Assembly: GCF_030056815.1 (NCBI RefSeq)
Contig: NZ_JASHKR010000049.1
Location: forward strand, 1 to 32,771
DNA from: Rhodococcus sp. IEGM 1379
Lineage (GTDB): Bacteria; Actinomycetota; Actinomycetes; Mycobacteriales; Mycobacteriaceae
Length of the DNA stretch: 32,771 nt
Reading direction: 5' to 3'
The notes below the pieces were generated by a model, which saw nothing but the letters and a program-made list of their open reading frames with translations, was not told the origin of the DNA and did not search any database. Positions 7,334 to 17,680 of this stretch are shown one piece after another (position 1 is the stretch's first letter; each line of letters starts with the position of its first letter). The translations under genes were made by a program, and so were the position numbers.

Positions 7334-8155
7334 TCAGCCCTGCGCGGTGAGGATCAATCCGTTGCCGTCCGGCTTACGGAGCGTCAGGGTACCGGCGTCG
7401 AGTGTGTAGGCCACCTCGCCGTCGAGCACAGTCAGAACCTGACGTTCGACGGCGGCCACGTCCTCCGTGCATGCCATCATCGTGGCGCCCATCGGTGTGA
7501 AGGTGATGGTGGTGTCGGCTACCGTTGCCGATCCCGTCATCCGGTTGCACCCGGAACTGCCACTGACCGTGCCGTCGGCTGCAATCGTGAAGTTGGGCGC
7601 TGAGGCTTCGAGCGCGGTGCTGGTGCTGATGGCGTCGGGAGTGATCAGCGACGTCACCGTCCACTTGGTGCCCTGGACGGGACGGTCCGGATCAACAATC
7701 TTCTTGTCGGCCAGTGTGACTGTGGCGTCGGCCGTCGTGAGGGTCAATGTGTCACCGGCAAGCGTCCACGCCGGCGTAGCGCCGATGAGTGTGGCCACCC
7801 AGGCGTCGGATTCCATGACTCCGGGTTCGCACGCCATCATGGTCGAGGCCAAGGCGTCGGCCGTGATCTTGCCGCCGGTGAATGTCACTGCGCCGGTGGC
7901 GTTGTTGCATCCGGCAGTCGCGAGAATCCGGCCGGGAGCGGTGAAGTCGAGGGTGAGGGGACCGCCTCCGGGAATGGGGGTTCCGTCGACCGCGGTGGAA
8001 ATGAATACCCGACCGGTTGGGTCGGAGCCTGCAACTGCCGCGCTGGAAGTGGCGGTAGAAGTGGTCTCGGAACCACCCGGCGAGTCGGAATTGCTGGAAC
8101 AGCCGCTCACGGCTGCGATGGCGAGGAGGCCGATGACGGCGGCTGCGATGCGCAT
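7334..8155 (-). CDS. Lipoprotein with two META (HslJ-like) domains
   Basis: A 273-residue predicted lipoprotein. The signal peptide ends in the lipobox AVSGC with Cys19, followed by a Ser/Thr-rich linker to about residue 47. Two tandem META domains follow (about 50-150 and 158-270). Each has the family pattern of a GCN turn (TAGCNNATG; SSGCNRMTG) and a later T-MMAC segment. Each domain thus has a Cys pair likely to form a disulfide outside the membrane. META domains occur in HslJ and in actinobacterial envelope proteins, but their biochemical role is poorly known. There is no Shine-Dalgarno sequence; a TAGTCT -10 (8167 to 8162) ends 6 bases before the ATG, fitting a leaderless message. Convergent with the nucleosidase gene 18 bases away. 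Confidence 0.9.
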   Translation of the reverse strand: MRIAAAVIGLLAIAAVSGCSSNSDSPGGSETTSTATSSAAVAGSDPTGRVFISTAVDGTPIPGGGPLTLDFTAPGRILATAGCNNATGAVTFTGGKITADALASTMMACEPGVMESDAWVATLIGATPAWTLAGDTLTLTTADATVTLADKKIVDPDRPVQGTKWTVTSLITPDAISTSTALEASAPNFTIAADGTVSGSSGCNRMTGSATVADTTITFTPMGATMMACTEDVAAVERQVLTVLDGEVAYTLDAGTLTLRKPDGNGLILTAQG

Positions 8156-8191
8156 TTGCTCAGACTAGGTGGTGAATTACGCTCGATGGCA

Positions 8192-8791
8192 TCAACATCG
8201 AGTAACGCGCCGGACAAGATGTTCCCAGCCTTCGGTAAGGCGTGCCGGTGTCATTCCCAGGTCACGAACTTGGTGCAGAACCAGTGACGCTTCGAGTGGT
8301 GCGAGGAGCGCGGAGGCAAGTAGTTCCAGATCGCCGTCGACACCAGCTTCTCGAAGCAGGCTGATCACATGCATGATGCCGAGGCTGCGGGCCGGTCCGC
8401 CGAAGCGGAATTCCGGTGCATTCTCAGCGGCTCGAAGCACATCGCCTTGCACTTCCATCATGGCGATCCGAGCGCCCCCGAAGGCGACCAGTCGATCTAT
8501 CGGCGGCGCTCCGGGGCCTAGCGGCGGCGGTCCGAACATGAACTGCTGCTGGAGTTCTCGTTCCGTATGGTCGAGGAGGGCCTGCATCAGTCCGGACCGA
8601 CTGCCGAAGCGTCGAAATGCTGTGCCCTTGCCCACACCCGCACGGCAGGCGACGGCGTCCATGGTGAGTGCGTCGACGCCTCGTTCGGCAACAAGTGCGG
8701 CTGCGGCATCGAGCAGAAGTGCCCGGTTACGTGCAGCGTCGCCGCGCTCGATCGGTTGCGCGCCGATCTGAGGGAGAGGGGTTGGGGTCAC
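8192..8791 (-). CDS. TetR-family transcriptional regulator
   Basis: A 199-residue one-component regulator. The N-terminal DNA-binding domain reads LLLDAAAALVAERGVDALTMDAVACRAGVGKGTAFRRFGSRSGLM (about 26-69), with the helix-turn-helix around 42-65. The C-terminal all-helical part (70-199) would bind an unknown ligand and dimerise. The start is a GTG at 8791; the open frame continues upstream but through the divergent promoter and into the FMN reductase gene antisense, so it is not used. No Shine-Dalgarno sequence is seen. It is divergent from the FMN reductase with a palindrome between them, so it plausibly represses that gene and itself. Confidence 0.9.
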   Translation of the reverse strand: MTPTPLPQIGAQPIERGDAARNRALLLDAAAALVAERGVDALTMDAVACRAGVGKGTAFRRFGSRSGLMQALLDHTERELQQQFMFGPPPLGPGAPPIDRLVAFGGARIAMMEVQGDVLRAAENAPEFRFGGPARSLGIMHVISLLREAGVDGDLELLASALLAPLEASLVLHQVRDLGMTPARLTEGWEHLVRRVTRC

Positions 8792-8824
8792 TTGATGCAG
8801 GTTACAGGGCTCGGGAATGCAAGT

Positions 8825-8853
8825 GGACCATGGTCCGTTTAGGCTGATATAAC
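8825..8853 (+). promoter_or_regulatory. Candidate TetR operator overlapping the FMN reductase promoter
   Basis: GGACCATGGTCC (8825-8836) is a perfect 12-bp palindrome. A TATAAC -10 for the plus-strand gene lies at 8848-8853. With a 17-base spacer the -35 position (8825-8830) falls on the left half of the palindrome, so a bound repressor would block RNA polymerase. It lies in the 108-bp gap between the divergent TetR and FMN reductase genes. That it is the TetR site is inference. Confidence 0.5.
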
Positions 8854-8899
8854 TTTCAATCAGATCCACCCACCGCACCAATCTCGAAGGAATCACTTC

Positions 8900-9466
8900 A
8901 TGTCTCAGAGCAATGTTCTCGTTCTCGTCGGAAGCCTGCGCGCCGGATCCGTCAACCGCCAGCTCGCTGAAACGGCAGTGGCCGCTGCGCCCGAGGGTGC
9001 TGCCCTGACGATTCTCGAAGGCCTTGCCGACGTGCCGTTCTACAACGAAGACCTCGACGTCGAGGGTGCATCCATCCCGGCCGTCGACGCACTGCGTAAC
9101 GCTGCGGGCGACGCCGACGGCTTCCTCCTCGTCACCCCCGAGTACAACGGCACCATCCCCGCCGTCCTCAAGAACGCCATCGACTGGATCTCGCGTCCCT
9201 ACGGCGTCGGCGCCGTCTCGGGCAAGCCGGTTGCAGTCATCAGTGCATCCCCCAGCGGCAACGGCGCGAAGTGGGCCCACGATGACACGGTCAAGGCTGT
9301 CGGTGTTGCCGGCGGCAAGGTCATCGAGGACACGGCGTTGAGCATTGGCGGCACCTTCGACAAGTTCGGCACCGCGCACCCGCGTGAAAACGCCGAGGTT
9401 GTTGCTCAGGTCTCCAAGGTTGTCGCAGACCTGGTGGACGCCACCAAGGTGCGTGTCGACGCCTGA
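8900..9466 (+). CDS. NAD(P)H-dependent FMN reductase (flavodoxin-like fold)
   Basis: A 188-residue member of the NADPH-dependent FMN reductase family (PF03358; relatives include ChrR and ArsH-type quinone, chromate or azo reductases). Flavin phosphate-binding loop GSLRAGSVNRQLA (12-24), and the family signature PEYNGTIPAVLKNAIDWISRP, which contacts the isoalloxazine ring. GAAGGAA (8886-8892) lies 7 bases before the ATG, confirming the start. Divergent from a TetR regulator with a shared operator-like palindrome, suggesting induction by a redox-active compound. The physiological substrate cannot be read from sequence. A strong stem-loop terminator follows directly. Confidence 0.92.
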   Translation: MSQSNVLVLVGSLRAGSVNRQLAETAVAAAPEGAALTILEGLADVPFYNEDLDVEGASIPAVDALRNAAGDADGFLLVTPEYNGTIPAVLKNAIDWISRPYGVGAVSGKPVAVISASPSGNGAKWAHDDTVKAVGVAGGKVIEDTALSIGGTFDKFGTAHPRENAEVVAQVSKVVADLVDATKVRVDA

Positions 9467-9479
9467 TCTTCTCCTTCTT

Positions 9480-9517
9480 CACTCGGGGGCCGTGCCGGAA
9501 GGTGCGGCCCCCGAGTG
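9480..9517. terminator. Intrinsic terminator between the FMN reductase and siderophore reductase genes
   Basis: A perfect 13-bp stem, CACTCGGGGGCCG (9480-9492) with its complement at 9505-9517, closes a 12-base loop. There is no T tract, as is common in actinobacterial terminators. It lies between convergent genes and may serve both. Confidence 0.8.
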
Positions 9518-9527
9518 CTGCGCTGGA

Positions 9528-10367
9528 TCACAAACCCTCGCGTTCCATGGCCGCGTCGACAGCATCTCTCACGGCTTCGAAGTCCTTGCCCGCCAACATC
9601 GCTTCGCCCATTGCCGCATCGATCCGATCCGACACTGCCGCGTACAGGCGTTCCCAAGTTTCTTTGTCGCGGCGCCAGTAGCCCATGACGTGCATGTCGG
9701 TCGCCGGGATTTTCAGAGACTGCCGAAGGTAGTTGCGAAGGCGGCGCGCGTCAGCTGCCTCGACGGCGCACCAGATGTATCCGGTGCCGTCTGGTCGGGG
9801 ATTTTCGGTCAGAGTGTCGGCCAAGGCCTCGAGGGTTGAGTCTGTGTCGCTGATCCAGCGGTAGTCGACGACGGCGTCTGTTGTGAGGGTCTGCTGTTCG
9901 CTCGCATCCGGAATCTGCGCGATGACGCGGACGGAGAGGCCGGCGGGCGTTGTCTCGAGAATTCGGCCGAGCGCGGGTAGTGCGGCGTGGTCGGCGACGA
10001 GGATGAGCCACTCTGCGTTCTCGGGCGGACAGAACCACCCACTGGCCGGTCCGAGTTCGACGGTATCGCCGGGAGTGGCCGACTCGGCCCAGTGCGCTGC
10101 CCCGCCGTGGCCGTGAAGGACGAAGTCGATATCGACTTCGCTCGACGACGGTGTCCATCGACGCACTGTGTAACTGCGGGCATGTGGTGGATCGAGGGGG
10201 AATCTGACGAGGACTCGTTCGTCAGGCAAACCGCTCGATTCGAAGGCCTTCAGGCCTGATCCGCCGAAGGTTATTCGGCGCATCAGTGGGGTCACCTGCA
10301 GCGTTCGAAGGACGGTCGCCTGGTGGTGCTGAGTTTCGCCGATCGGGAGTGATTCCACACCCCTCAT
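9528..10367 (-). CDS. Siderophore-interacting FAD-binding protein (ferric-siderophore reductase family)
   Basis: A 279-residue protein of the SIP/ViuB family, which uses NAD(P)H and FAD to reduce the ferric siderophore and free iron in the cytoplasm. The FAD-binding beta-barrel includes RSYTVRRW (64-71) and GHGGAAHWAESATPGDTVELG. The C-terminal nucleotide-binding domain has ILVADHAALPALGRIL, YIWCAVEA, RRLRNYLR and the typical GYWRRDKE. The ATG at 10367 gives the usual length; longer in-frame starts add a stretch without family features. The start codon sits in the 6-base loop of a 7-bp inverted repeat (CACCCCT/AGGGGTG, 10358-10377), and no Shine-Dalgarno sequence is seen. No obvious IdeR box lies upstream. 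Two siderophore-binding lipoproteins lie on the far side of the nrd operon. Confidence 0.92.
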   Translation of the reverse strand: MRGVESLPIGETQHHQATVLRTLQVTPLMRRITFGGSGLKAFESSGLPDERVLVRFPLDPPHARSYTVRRWTPSSSEVDIDFVLHGHGGAAHWAESATPGDTVELGPASGWFCPPENAEWLILVADHAALPALGRILETTPAGLSVRVIAQIPDASEQQTLTTDAVVDYRWISDTDSTLEALADTLTENPRPDGTGYIWCAVEAADARRLRNYLRQSLKIPATDMHVMGYWRRDKETWERLYAAVSDRIDAAMGEAMLAGKDFEAVRDAVDAAMEREGL

Positions 10368-10670
10368 GGTAGGGGTGAGACGGCGTTGTGAGGCGCGGTC
10401 CGACTCCGGGCGAAAATATGATGGACGACACGCCAACGCGCCGGAAAAGTGCGTGGAAATATCAGTGCTGATCTGGGTCGACCTGGGAATTCCATCTTTG
10501 TGACTCACAACATGTCGCGTTATGTGTTTCTGTCGGCCACTAGGTGTAGTGTCTTGAGCACTGAGAGACCACAACGCGGAACGCTTCGAGCGAGACTCCG
10601 GCAATCGGTCTGATCGGTGCTGAACATCACTACATCGGCCGTTGTTGGCTAAGCGAAAGAGGGACTCTCA
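10368..10670. other. 303-bp divergent control region between the siderophore reductase gene and nrdH
   Basis: No gene is seen. The right two thirds carry the NrdR box pair (10506-10551) and the nrdH ribosome-binding site AAAGAGGG (10656-10663). After the second box there are about 105 bases of leader before nrdH. The left part should hold the promoter of the siderophore reductase; a CATATT on its strand near 10415 is a possible -10. I found no match to the IdeR consensus here. Confidence 0.6.
10506..10551 (+). promoter_or_regulatory. Pair of NrdR boxes controlling nrdHIEF
   Basis: Two 14-base elements whose starts are 32 bp apart, about three helical turns, the arrangement known for NrdR-repressed ribonucleotide reductase promoters. 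The distal box CACAACATGTCGCG (10506-10519) matches 12 of 14 positions of the pattern CACAAnATnTTGTG. The proximal box CACTAGGTGTAGTG (10538-10551) matches CACTAnATnTAGTG except at one position and has 5-base inverted arms. A -10-like TAGTGT (10547-10552) overlaps the proximal box, so NrdR binding would block polymerase. The -35 is not clear. Confidence 0.75.
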
Positions 10671-10901
10671 ATGAGCATCACCGTCTACACCAAACCCGCT
10701 TGCGTTCAGTGCAATGCCACCTACCGTGCGCTCGACAAGGCCGGTATCGAATACGACATCATCGACATCACCGAGGATGCCGAAGCCCGTGACTACGTCA
10801 TGGCGCTCGGATACCTCCAGGCGCCCGTCGTGGTTGCCGGTGAAGATCACTGGTCGGGCTTCCGCCCTGATCGCATCAAGACTCTGGCCGTCGCTGCTTG
10901 A
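10671..10901 (+). CDS. nrdH: Glutaredoxin-like electron donor NrdH
   Basis: A 76-residue redoxin that passes electrons from thioredoxin reductase to the class Ib ribonucleotide reductase. The active site is CVQC (Cys11-Cys14) after TKPA. The C-terminal WSGFRPD motif is the NrdH hallmark that sets it apart from true glutaredoxins. AAAGAGGG lies 7 bases before the ATG. First gene of nrdHIEF, behind the NrdR box pair; a stem-loop separates it from nrdI. Confidence 0.97.
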   Translation: MSITVYTKPACVQCNATYRALDKAGIEYDIIDITEDAEARDYVMALGYLQAPVVVAGEDHWSGFRPDRIKTLAVAA

Positions 10902-10909
10902 AGTGCATC

Positions 10910-10949
10910 CGCACCGGCCATCGACGAGACAGTCGAGCCTGCCGGTGCG
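10910..10949 (+). other. Stem-loop in the nrdH-nrdI spacer
   Basis: CGCACCGGC (10910-10918) pairs perfectly with GCCGGTGCG (10941-10949). A second, inner 5-bp stem, TCGAC (10921-10925) with GTCGA (10932-10936), can stack inside it. There is no T run, and nrdI follows 47 bases later. It may end part of the transcripts after nrdH or protect the 3' end of a short nrdH message, so that NrdH is made in excess; this is inference. Confidence 0.5.
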
Positions 10950-11433
10950 TCCGAGTAAGTCCTTCCAGGCACCGTAATGGGAAATGGTGACAACCGATGA
11001 CTTCGCTGGTCTACTTTTCCAGCGTGTCGGAGAACACCCACCGATTCGTTCAACGTCTCGGACTGCCTGCGACACGTATACCTATCCATGACCGTGACGG
11101 CTCATTTCGTGTTGACGAGCCCTATGTACTGATCCTGCCCACCTATGGTGGCGGGGTTACAGTGACAGGCCGCGACACCAGTTATGTGCCCAAGCCGGTC
11201 ATTCGTTTTTTGAACAATCCACACAACAGGTCGTTGATCAGAGCAGTGATCGCGGCGGGAAACACCAATTTCGGTGAATCCTTTTGCTATGCAGGAAACA
11301 TCATTTCCCAGAAATGCCACGTTCCTTTTCTGTACCGGTTCGAACTCATGGGCACTGCCGAGGACGTCGAACGGGTACGAGAAGGCTTGGGGGAGTTCTG
11401 GAATCATCTCGAAGCAGAGAAGGAGAACGGGCA

Positions 11434-14620
<3,187 letters not shown>

Positions 14621-14652
14621 AGCGACCCGCTCGGGACTTCTAGGTTCTAACG

Positions 14653-14692
14653 ACGAAGCCCGATTCCTGCACACGCGGGAATCGGGCTTCGT
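14653..14692 (+). terminator. Intrinsic terminator of nrdHIEF
   Basis: A perfect 15-bp stem, ACGAAGCCCGATTCC (14653-14667) paired with 14678-14692, has a 10-base loop and is followed by the T-rich TCGTTTGT. It lies 32 bases past the nrdF stop. The minus-strand Nudix gene ends 36 bases beyond, so it may act in both directions. Confidence 0.88.
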
Positions 14693-14728
14693 TCGTTTGT
14701 GCTTCGGTCGTTGTGGGGGGAGCGTGGG

Positions 14729-15202
14729 CTAGCTCGCAAACCAGGCTTCTGCCTTGTCCTGCAACGCCTTCTGCAGACGCAGACGTGAGGTGTCGGTCAG
14801 GTCCGGCGGAAGATCGTCCGGGGAGAACCAGGCGACCTCGAGGTTCTCGTCGTCCGCGACATAGGCGTCGCCGCCCGTCCAGCGGGCCAGGAAACAGACG
14901 TCCAGGTACTGCGTCACATCGCCGTTCGGATACGTAATGGGTTCTGTGACATCAACACTCGTGATGCGGATCAACTCCGCGTCGACACCCGTTTCTTCCT
15001 TGGCTTCGCGCACAGCGGCCGACGCCGGCTCCTCGCCAGGCTCCAGAACACCCGAGACGACGGCCCACTGGCCGTTGTCGGCACGACGGGTGAGCAGGAC
15101 TCGCCCGGCGTCGTCGCGAATCACGACGCTCACTCCGGACAGCCAGAGTGGCGCGTGACCGACCTTCTCGCGCAAGGCGACTATGAACTCCGGAACCGGC
15201 AT
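14729..15202 (-). CDS. Nudix hydrolase
   Basis: A 157-residue Nudix protein. The box runs from Gly51 to Val73 (GVLEPGE, 7 residues, REAKEETGV) and fits GX5EX7REUXEEXGU completely, so pyrophosphatase activity on a nucleoside diphosphate linked to another group is expected. The N-terminal WLSGVSVVIRDDAGRVLLTRRADNGQWAVV resembles MutT/ADP-ribose-type members, but specificity cannot be assigned. ATG 15202 lies 4 bases past the stop of the siderophore-binding lipoprotein gene, with AGG about 9 bases upstream inside that gene's end, implying translational coupling. Convergent with the nrd operon. Confidence 0.9.
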   Translation of the reverse strand: MPVPEFIVALREKVGHAPLWLSGVSVVIRDDAGRVLLTRRADNGQWAVVSGVLEPGEEPASAAVREAKEETGVDAELIRITSVDVTEPITYPNGDVTQYLDVCFLARWTGGDAYVADDENLEVAWFSPDDLPPDLTDTSRLRLQKALQDKAEAWFAS

Positions 15203-15206
15203 GAAA

Positions 15207-16298
15207 TCAGCCTGCGTATCCGTTGAGGGTGCGTTGCAGATCTGCGAGCATCGCGTACGCGGCAGTGATTCCGTTGCCACTCCAGATCGGGTCCTCGGCG
15301 ACGAATACACGGTTACCGGAGGCCGCGCCGAGTTCACGCCACTGATCACTCTTCATGACCTCGGTGCCGTACTCGAGTCCGCTGGCACCGTGGAACATTA
15401 CGTAGATCAGGTCACCGTCGGCTGAACTGAGATCATCGGCCGGAACCATGGCAGTTATTGTGTCCGTGAGCCGTTGGACCGGTGGGCGCTGGGTACCGAT
15501 GTCGCTGAGAACCTGACCGGCAAAAGTCGCCGGTCCTTCGATCTCGAGATCTCGAGCACCGAAACGGACTACCGACGCCTGGGTTTGCGCCGCATTGAGC
15601 GCCTCACCCAGTTGGCGGGCATCCTGTTGATACCGATCCAACTGTGCCGTCGCGGCGGTGGAGCGACCGAGGGCTTGGCCGGACAGAGCAAATTGCGCTT
15701 TCCAATACACCGGATCGGACCCGGCAAAAACCGTCGGTGCAACCGCGTTGAGCTGTGAATACACATCGGCGGACGCGGGCGACGATCCGAGGATCACGTC
15801 CGGGGCGGCTGCCTTGATCGCATTGACGTCGGGAGCACTGACGGGGCCGACGCTCGGAATCTCGGAGATACCGAAACCGAGGTACGACGGCTGCGGAGAA
15901 TCAATGCCGGTAGCGGCGCCCACCACACGTTCCCACAATCCCAATGCGCATACTGCGTCCATCGAGGCGCTGTCGAGCACCACGATCCGCTGCGGATCCG
16001 AAGGAACTTCGGCCACGCCGGCTGTATGAACGACGGGGCGTTTCACGGCCGGACCGGCGCCGGCGTCGGGCGCTGTCGCCGCGGGGCAAGCCGTCGCGGT
16101 ATCGCGCTCGATTCCCAGGACCGCTGCTCCGGCGATAGACGTTGTCGTGCGGACGATGGTGCTGGCAGCGTCGTCAGTGGCATCCGACGAACAACCTGTG
16201 AGAACTAGCAGCGCGGCTGCGATACCGAGAACCGATGTACGGCGGACGGCAGTACGGACGGCAGTGTGGGGGAGGGTCGTGCGGGAGAGAACAGACAA
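15207..16298 (-). CDS. Ferric-siderophore ABC transporter substrate-binding lipoprotein (copy 1)
   Basis: A 363-residue PF01497 periplasmic-type binding protein. The signal sequence has a long basic N-terminus and lipobox LTGC with Cys36. The body has the family's N-lobe PQRIVVLDSASMDAVCALGLWERVVGA, the DVNAIKAAAPDVILG segment and the C-lobe AQFALSGQALGRS. It would catch an iron-siderophore (or haem-like) complex outside the membrane and hand it to an FecCD-type permease, but no permease or ATPase gene lies nearby. The start appears to be TTG 16298 with GGAAG 8 bases before it. It lies 37 bases behind copy 2; the Nudix gene is coupled downstream. Only a half-site resembling an iron box (TAGGTTAG, near 16332) is in the gap. 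Confidence 0.9.
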   Translation of the reverse strand: MSVLSRTTLPHTAVRTAVRRTSVLGIAAALLVLTGCSSDATDDAASTIVRTTTSIAGAAVLGIERDTATACPAATAPDAGAGPAVKRPVVHTAGVAEVPSDPQRIVVLDSASMDAVCALGLWERVVGAATGIDSPQPSYLGFGISEIPSVGPVSAPDVNAIKAAAPDVILGSSPASADVYSQLNAVAPTVFAGSDPVYWKAQFALSGQALGRSTAATAQLDRYQQDARQLGEALNAAQTQASVVRFGARDLEIEGPATFAGQVLSDIGTQRPPVQRLTDTITAMVPADDLSSADGDLIYVMFHGASGLEYGTEVMKSDQWRELGAASGNRVFVAEDPIWSGNGITAAYAMLADLQRTLNGYAG

Positions 16299-16335
16299 GT
16301 CGACGGCTTCCTGTGTGGGCGGGCGCCGCTCTAGG

Positions 16336-17331
16336 TTAGCTGTTCGACTTGTTCAGCTCGAACGTGTTCGAGAGGTCGTCGAGGATGAGGTGTGCGCCCT
16401 GAATGCTGACCGGTGACATCCAGCGCGAATCGTCGACGTCGATAGTGCGGCCGCGCAGTGTCTGCCACAGCGGGCTGGTGAGGAACGGCTTGGCAGCTTC
16501 GGCGCTCTTGCCTTCCGGATCCTGCCAAGTGCTGACGAAGATGACGTCGGCGTCGGCCTCGTTGATCAGTTCGGGGCTGATCTTCATCATGATGTTTCCG
16601 GGATCAGCGGGGTCGGCGCCCTGGTTGGTGGGACGCGTGAGGCCGGCGTCCTGGAGAACGATGCCGCTGAACGACGTGGTGCGGTAGAGGCGTGCTGTCG
16701 GTTCGCCGGCAAAACGGACGACGGAGATGACGGGGTTGTTCGCCTTCTCGTTGATGCTCTTGCCGACGGAAGCGGCACGGGTTTCGTACTCGGTGATCTT
16801 CTGCTCGGCGAGTGACTCCTTACCGAGTGCCTGGCCGACCAGTCGGATGTTGTCCTTCCACGTCGGTCCCGTCGTCTGGGTGAAGACGGTCGGTGCGATT
16901 GCCGAGAGCTTTTCGTAGTTCTTTCCGTCGCGAACTTCCGCCGAGATGATCAGGTCCGGTTGCAGGGCGGCGATCTTCTCGAGGCTGACATTGCCTACCG
17001 TGCCGACGGACACCGCGTCGGGTGCGAACTCGTCACGAGTTGCGCCTAGGTAGTCGGGGAGTCCGGGTTCGCGATAGTCGGTATAACCCACCAGCGGCGA
17101 CTCGAGAAGGAGCACTGCGTCGGTGAAGCTGTTGTCGAGCGTGACGATGCGCTGGGGCGCCGACGGGATTTCGGTGCTTCCGCGGAAGTGTTCGACAGTA
17201 TGTGGGAACGCTCCGGATTCGGAGGACGGACTTGCGCTCGTCGTGGGCTCGTCACTCGAGCATGCGGGGACGAGCACCACGATGGTGGCCGCGATCGCTG
17301 CGACAGCGGCGCGGCGGGGCAGAAACTTCAT
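16336..17331 (-). CDS. Ferric-siderophore ABC transporter substrate-binding lipoprotein (copy 2, FecB-like)
   Basis: A 331-residue PF01497 lipoprotein. The signal peptide ends VPAC with Cys24. Family features: PQRIVTLDNSFTDAVLLLESPLVGY, NVSLEKIAALQPDLIISAEVR and the long central-helix stretch NIRLVGQALGKES. ATG 17331 has GGGAG 9 bases before it. Its promoter carries a near-consensus IdeR/DtxR box between -35 and -10, so expression should rise when iron is short. Position and strand relative to ctaD match M. tuberculosis fecB (Rv3044) from memory. It is followed in tandem by a second, diverged binding protein, with no transporter subunits in the window; both may feed permeases encoded elsewhere. 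Confidence 0.92.
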   Translation of the reverse strand: MKFLPRRAAVAAIAATIVVLVPACSSDEPTTSASPSSESGAFPHTVEHFRGSTEIPSAPQRIVTLDNSFTDAVLLLESPLVGYTDYREPGLPDYLGATRDEFAPDAVSVGTVGNVSLEKIAALQPDLIISAEVRDGKNYEKLSAIAPTVFTQTTGPTWKDNIRLVGQALGKESLAEQKITEYETRAASVGKSINEKANNPVISVVRFAGEPTARLYRTTSFSGIVLQDAGLTRPTNQGADPADPGNIMMKISPELINEADADVIFVSTWQDPEGKSAEAAKPFLTSPLWQTLRGRTIDVDDSRWMSPVSIQGAHLILDDLSNTFELNKSNS

Positions 17332-17680
17332 TGAATTGCGCTCCCGATATCTAGTTAGGTAAGCGTGACCTTATCAATTGGATTCTGTGGAATTTCGCAC
17401 CGGTAGCCACTCGACTGCGACGCGACACGCCGAAACTCGAGATCACACATATCGCCTCGGGAACATAAACCGCAGGTCGATCGTTCTGCGAGCGGGAAAA
17501 CGGTCACTTAAGTACGACGCTGAGTAGGACCGGGTCGCGGCGCGTCCTACCTACGGTCTACGATTCGATGAGCGCAAGCCAGAAGCCGTTTCCCGCAGCC
17601 CGGGTGACGGACCCTGCGGCGCGGCCGAAGGCTTTGTAACGGAGCCCGAGGAGCGACCAAAGGCACATTCAGGAGGATCA
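17332..17680. other. 349-bp divergent region between the fecB-like gene and ctaD
   Basis: No gene is seen. The left end holds the iron-regulated promoter of the fecB-like gene. The middle contains a 7-bp inverted repeat, GTAGGAC/GTCCTAC (17524-17550, 13-base loop). The right part is a GC-rich stretch able to form several short stems (for example GGGT-5-ACCC), then the ctaD ribosome-binding site AGGAGG. I compared it by eye with cobalamin and SAM-IV riboswitch signatures and saw no match. The ctaD promoter is not obvious; TACGAT near 17560 is a weak candidate -10. Confidence 0.55.
17348..17377 (-). promoter_or_regulatory. IdeR/DtxR iron box within the fecB-like promoter
   Basis: On the minus strand TTGATA (17377 to 17372) and TAGATA (17353 to 17348) form a sigma-70-type promoter with an 18-base spacer. 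Almost the whole spacer is the 19-bp element TTAGGTAAGCGTGACCTTA (17355-17373, plus-strand reading). It agrees with the DtxR/IdeR consensus TTAGGTTAGGCTAACCTAA at 14 positions, and two further differences are A/T swaps in the arms. Iron-loaded repressor bound here would occlude polymerase. Confidence 0.85.

Noticed and set aside
8792-9379. Upstream extension of the TetR frame
   Set aside because: It runs antisense to the FMN reductase gene and through its promoter; the TetR fold is complete from GTG 8791.
16331-16349. Possible second iron box between the two siderophore-binding lipoprotein genes
   Set aside because: Only the left half (TAGGTTAG) matches; the right half fits the consensus at about one position, and the match overlaps the stop codon of the upstream gene.
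17560-17680. Possible riboswitch in the ctaD leader
   Set aside because: The stretch forms several short stems, but I could not match it to cobalamin, SAM-IV or other actinobacterial classes; base composition alone explains such stems.
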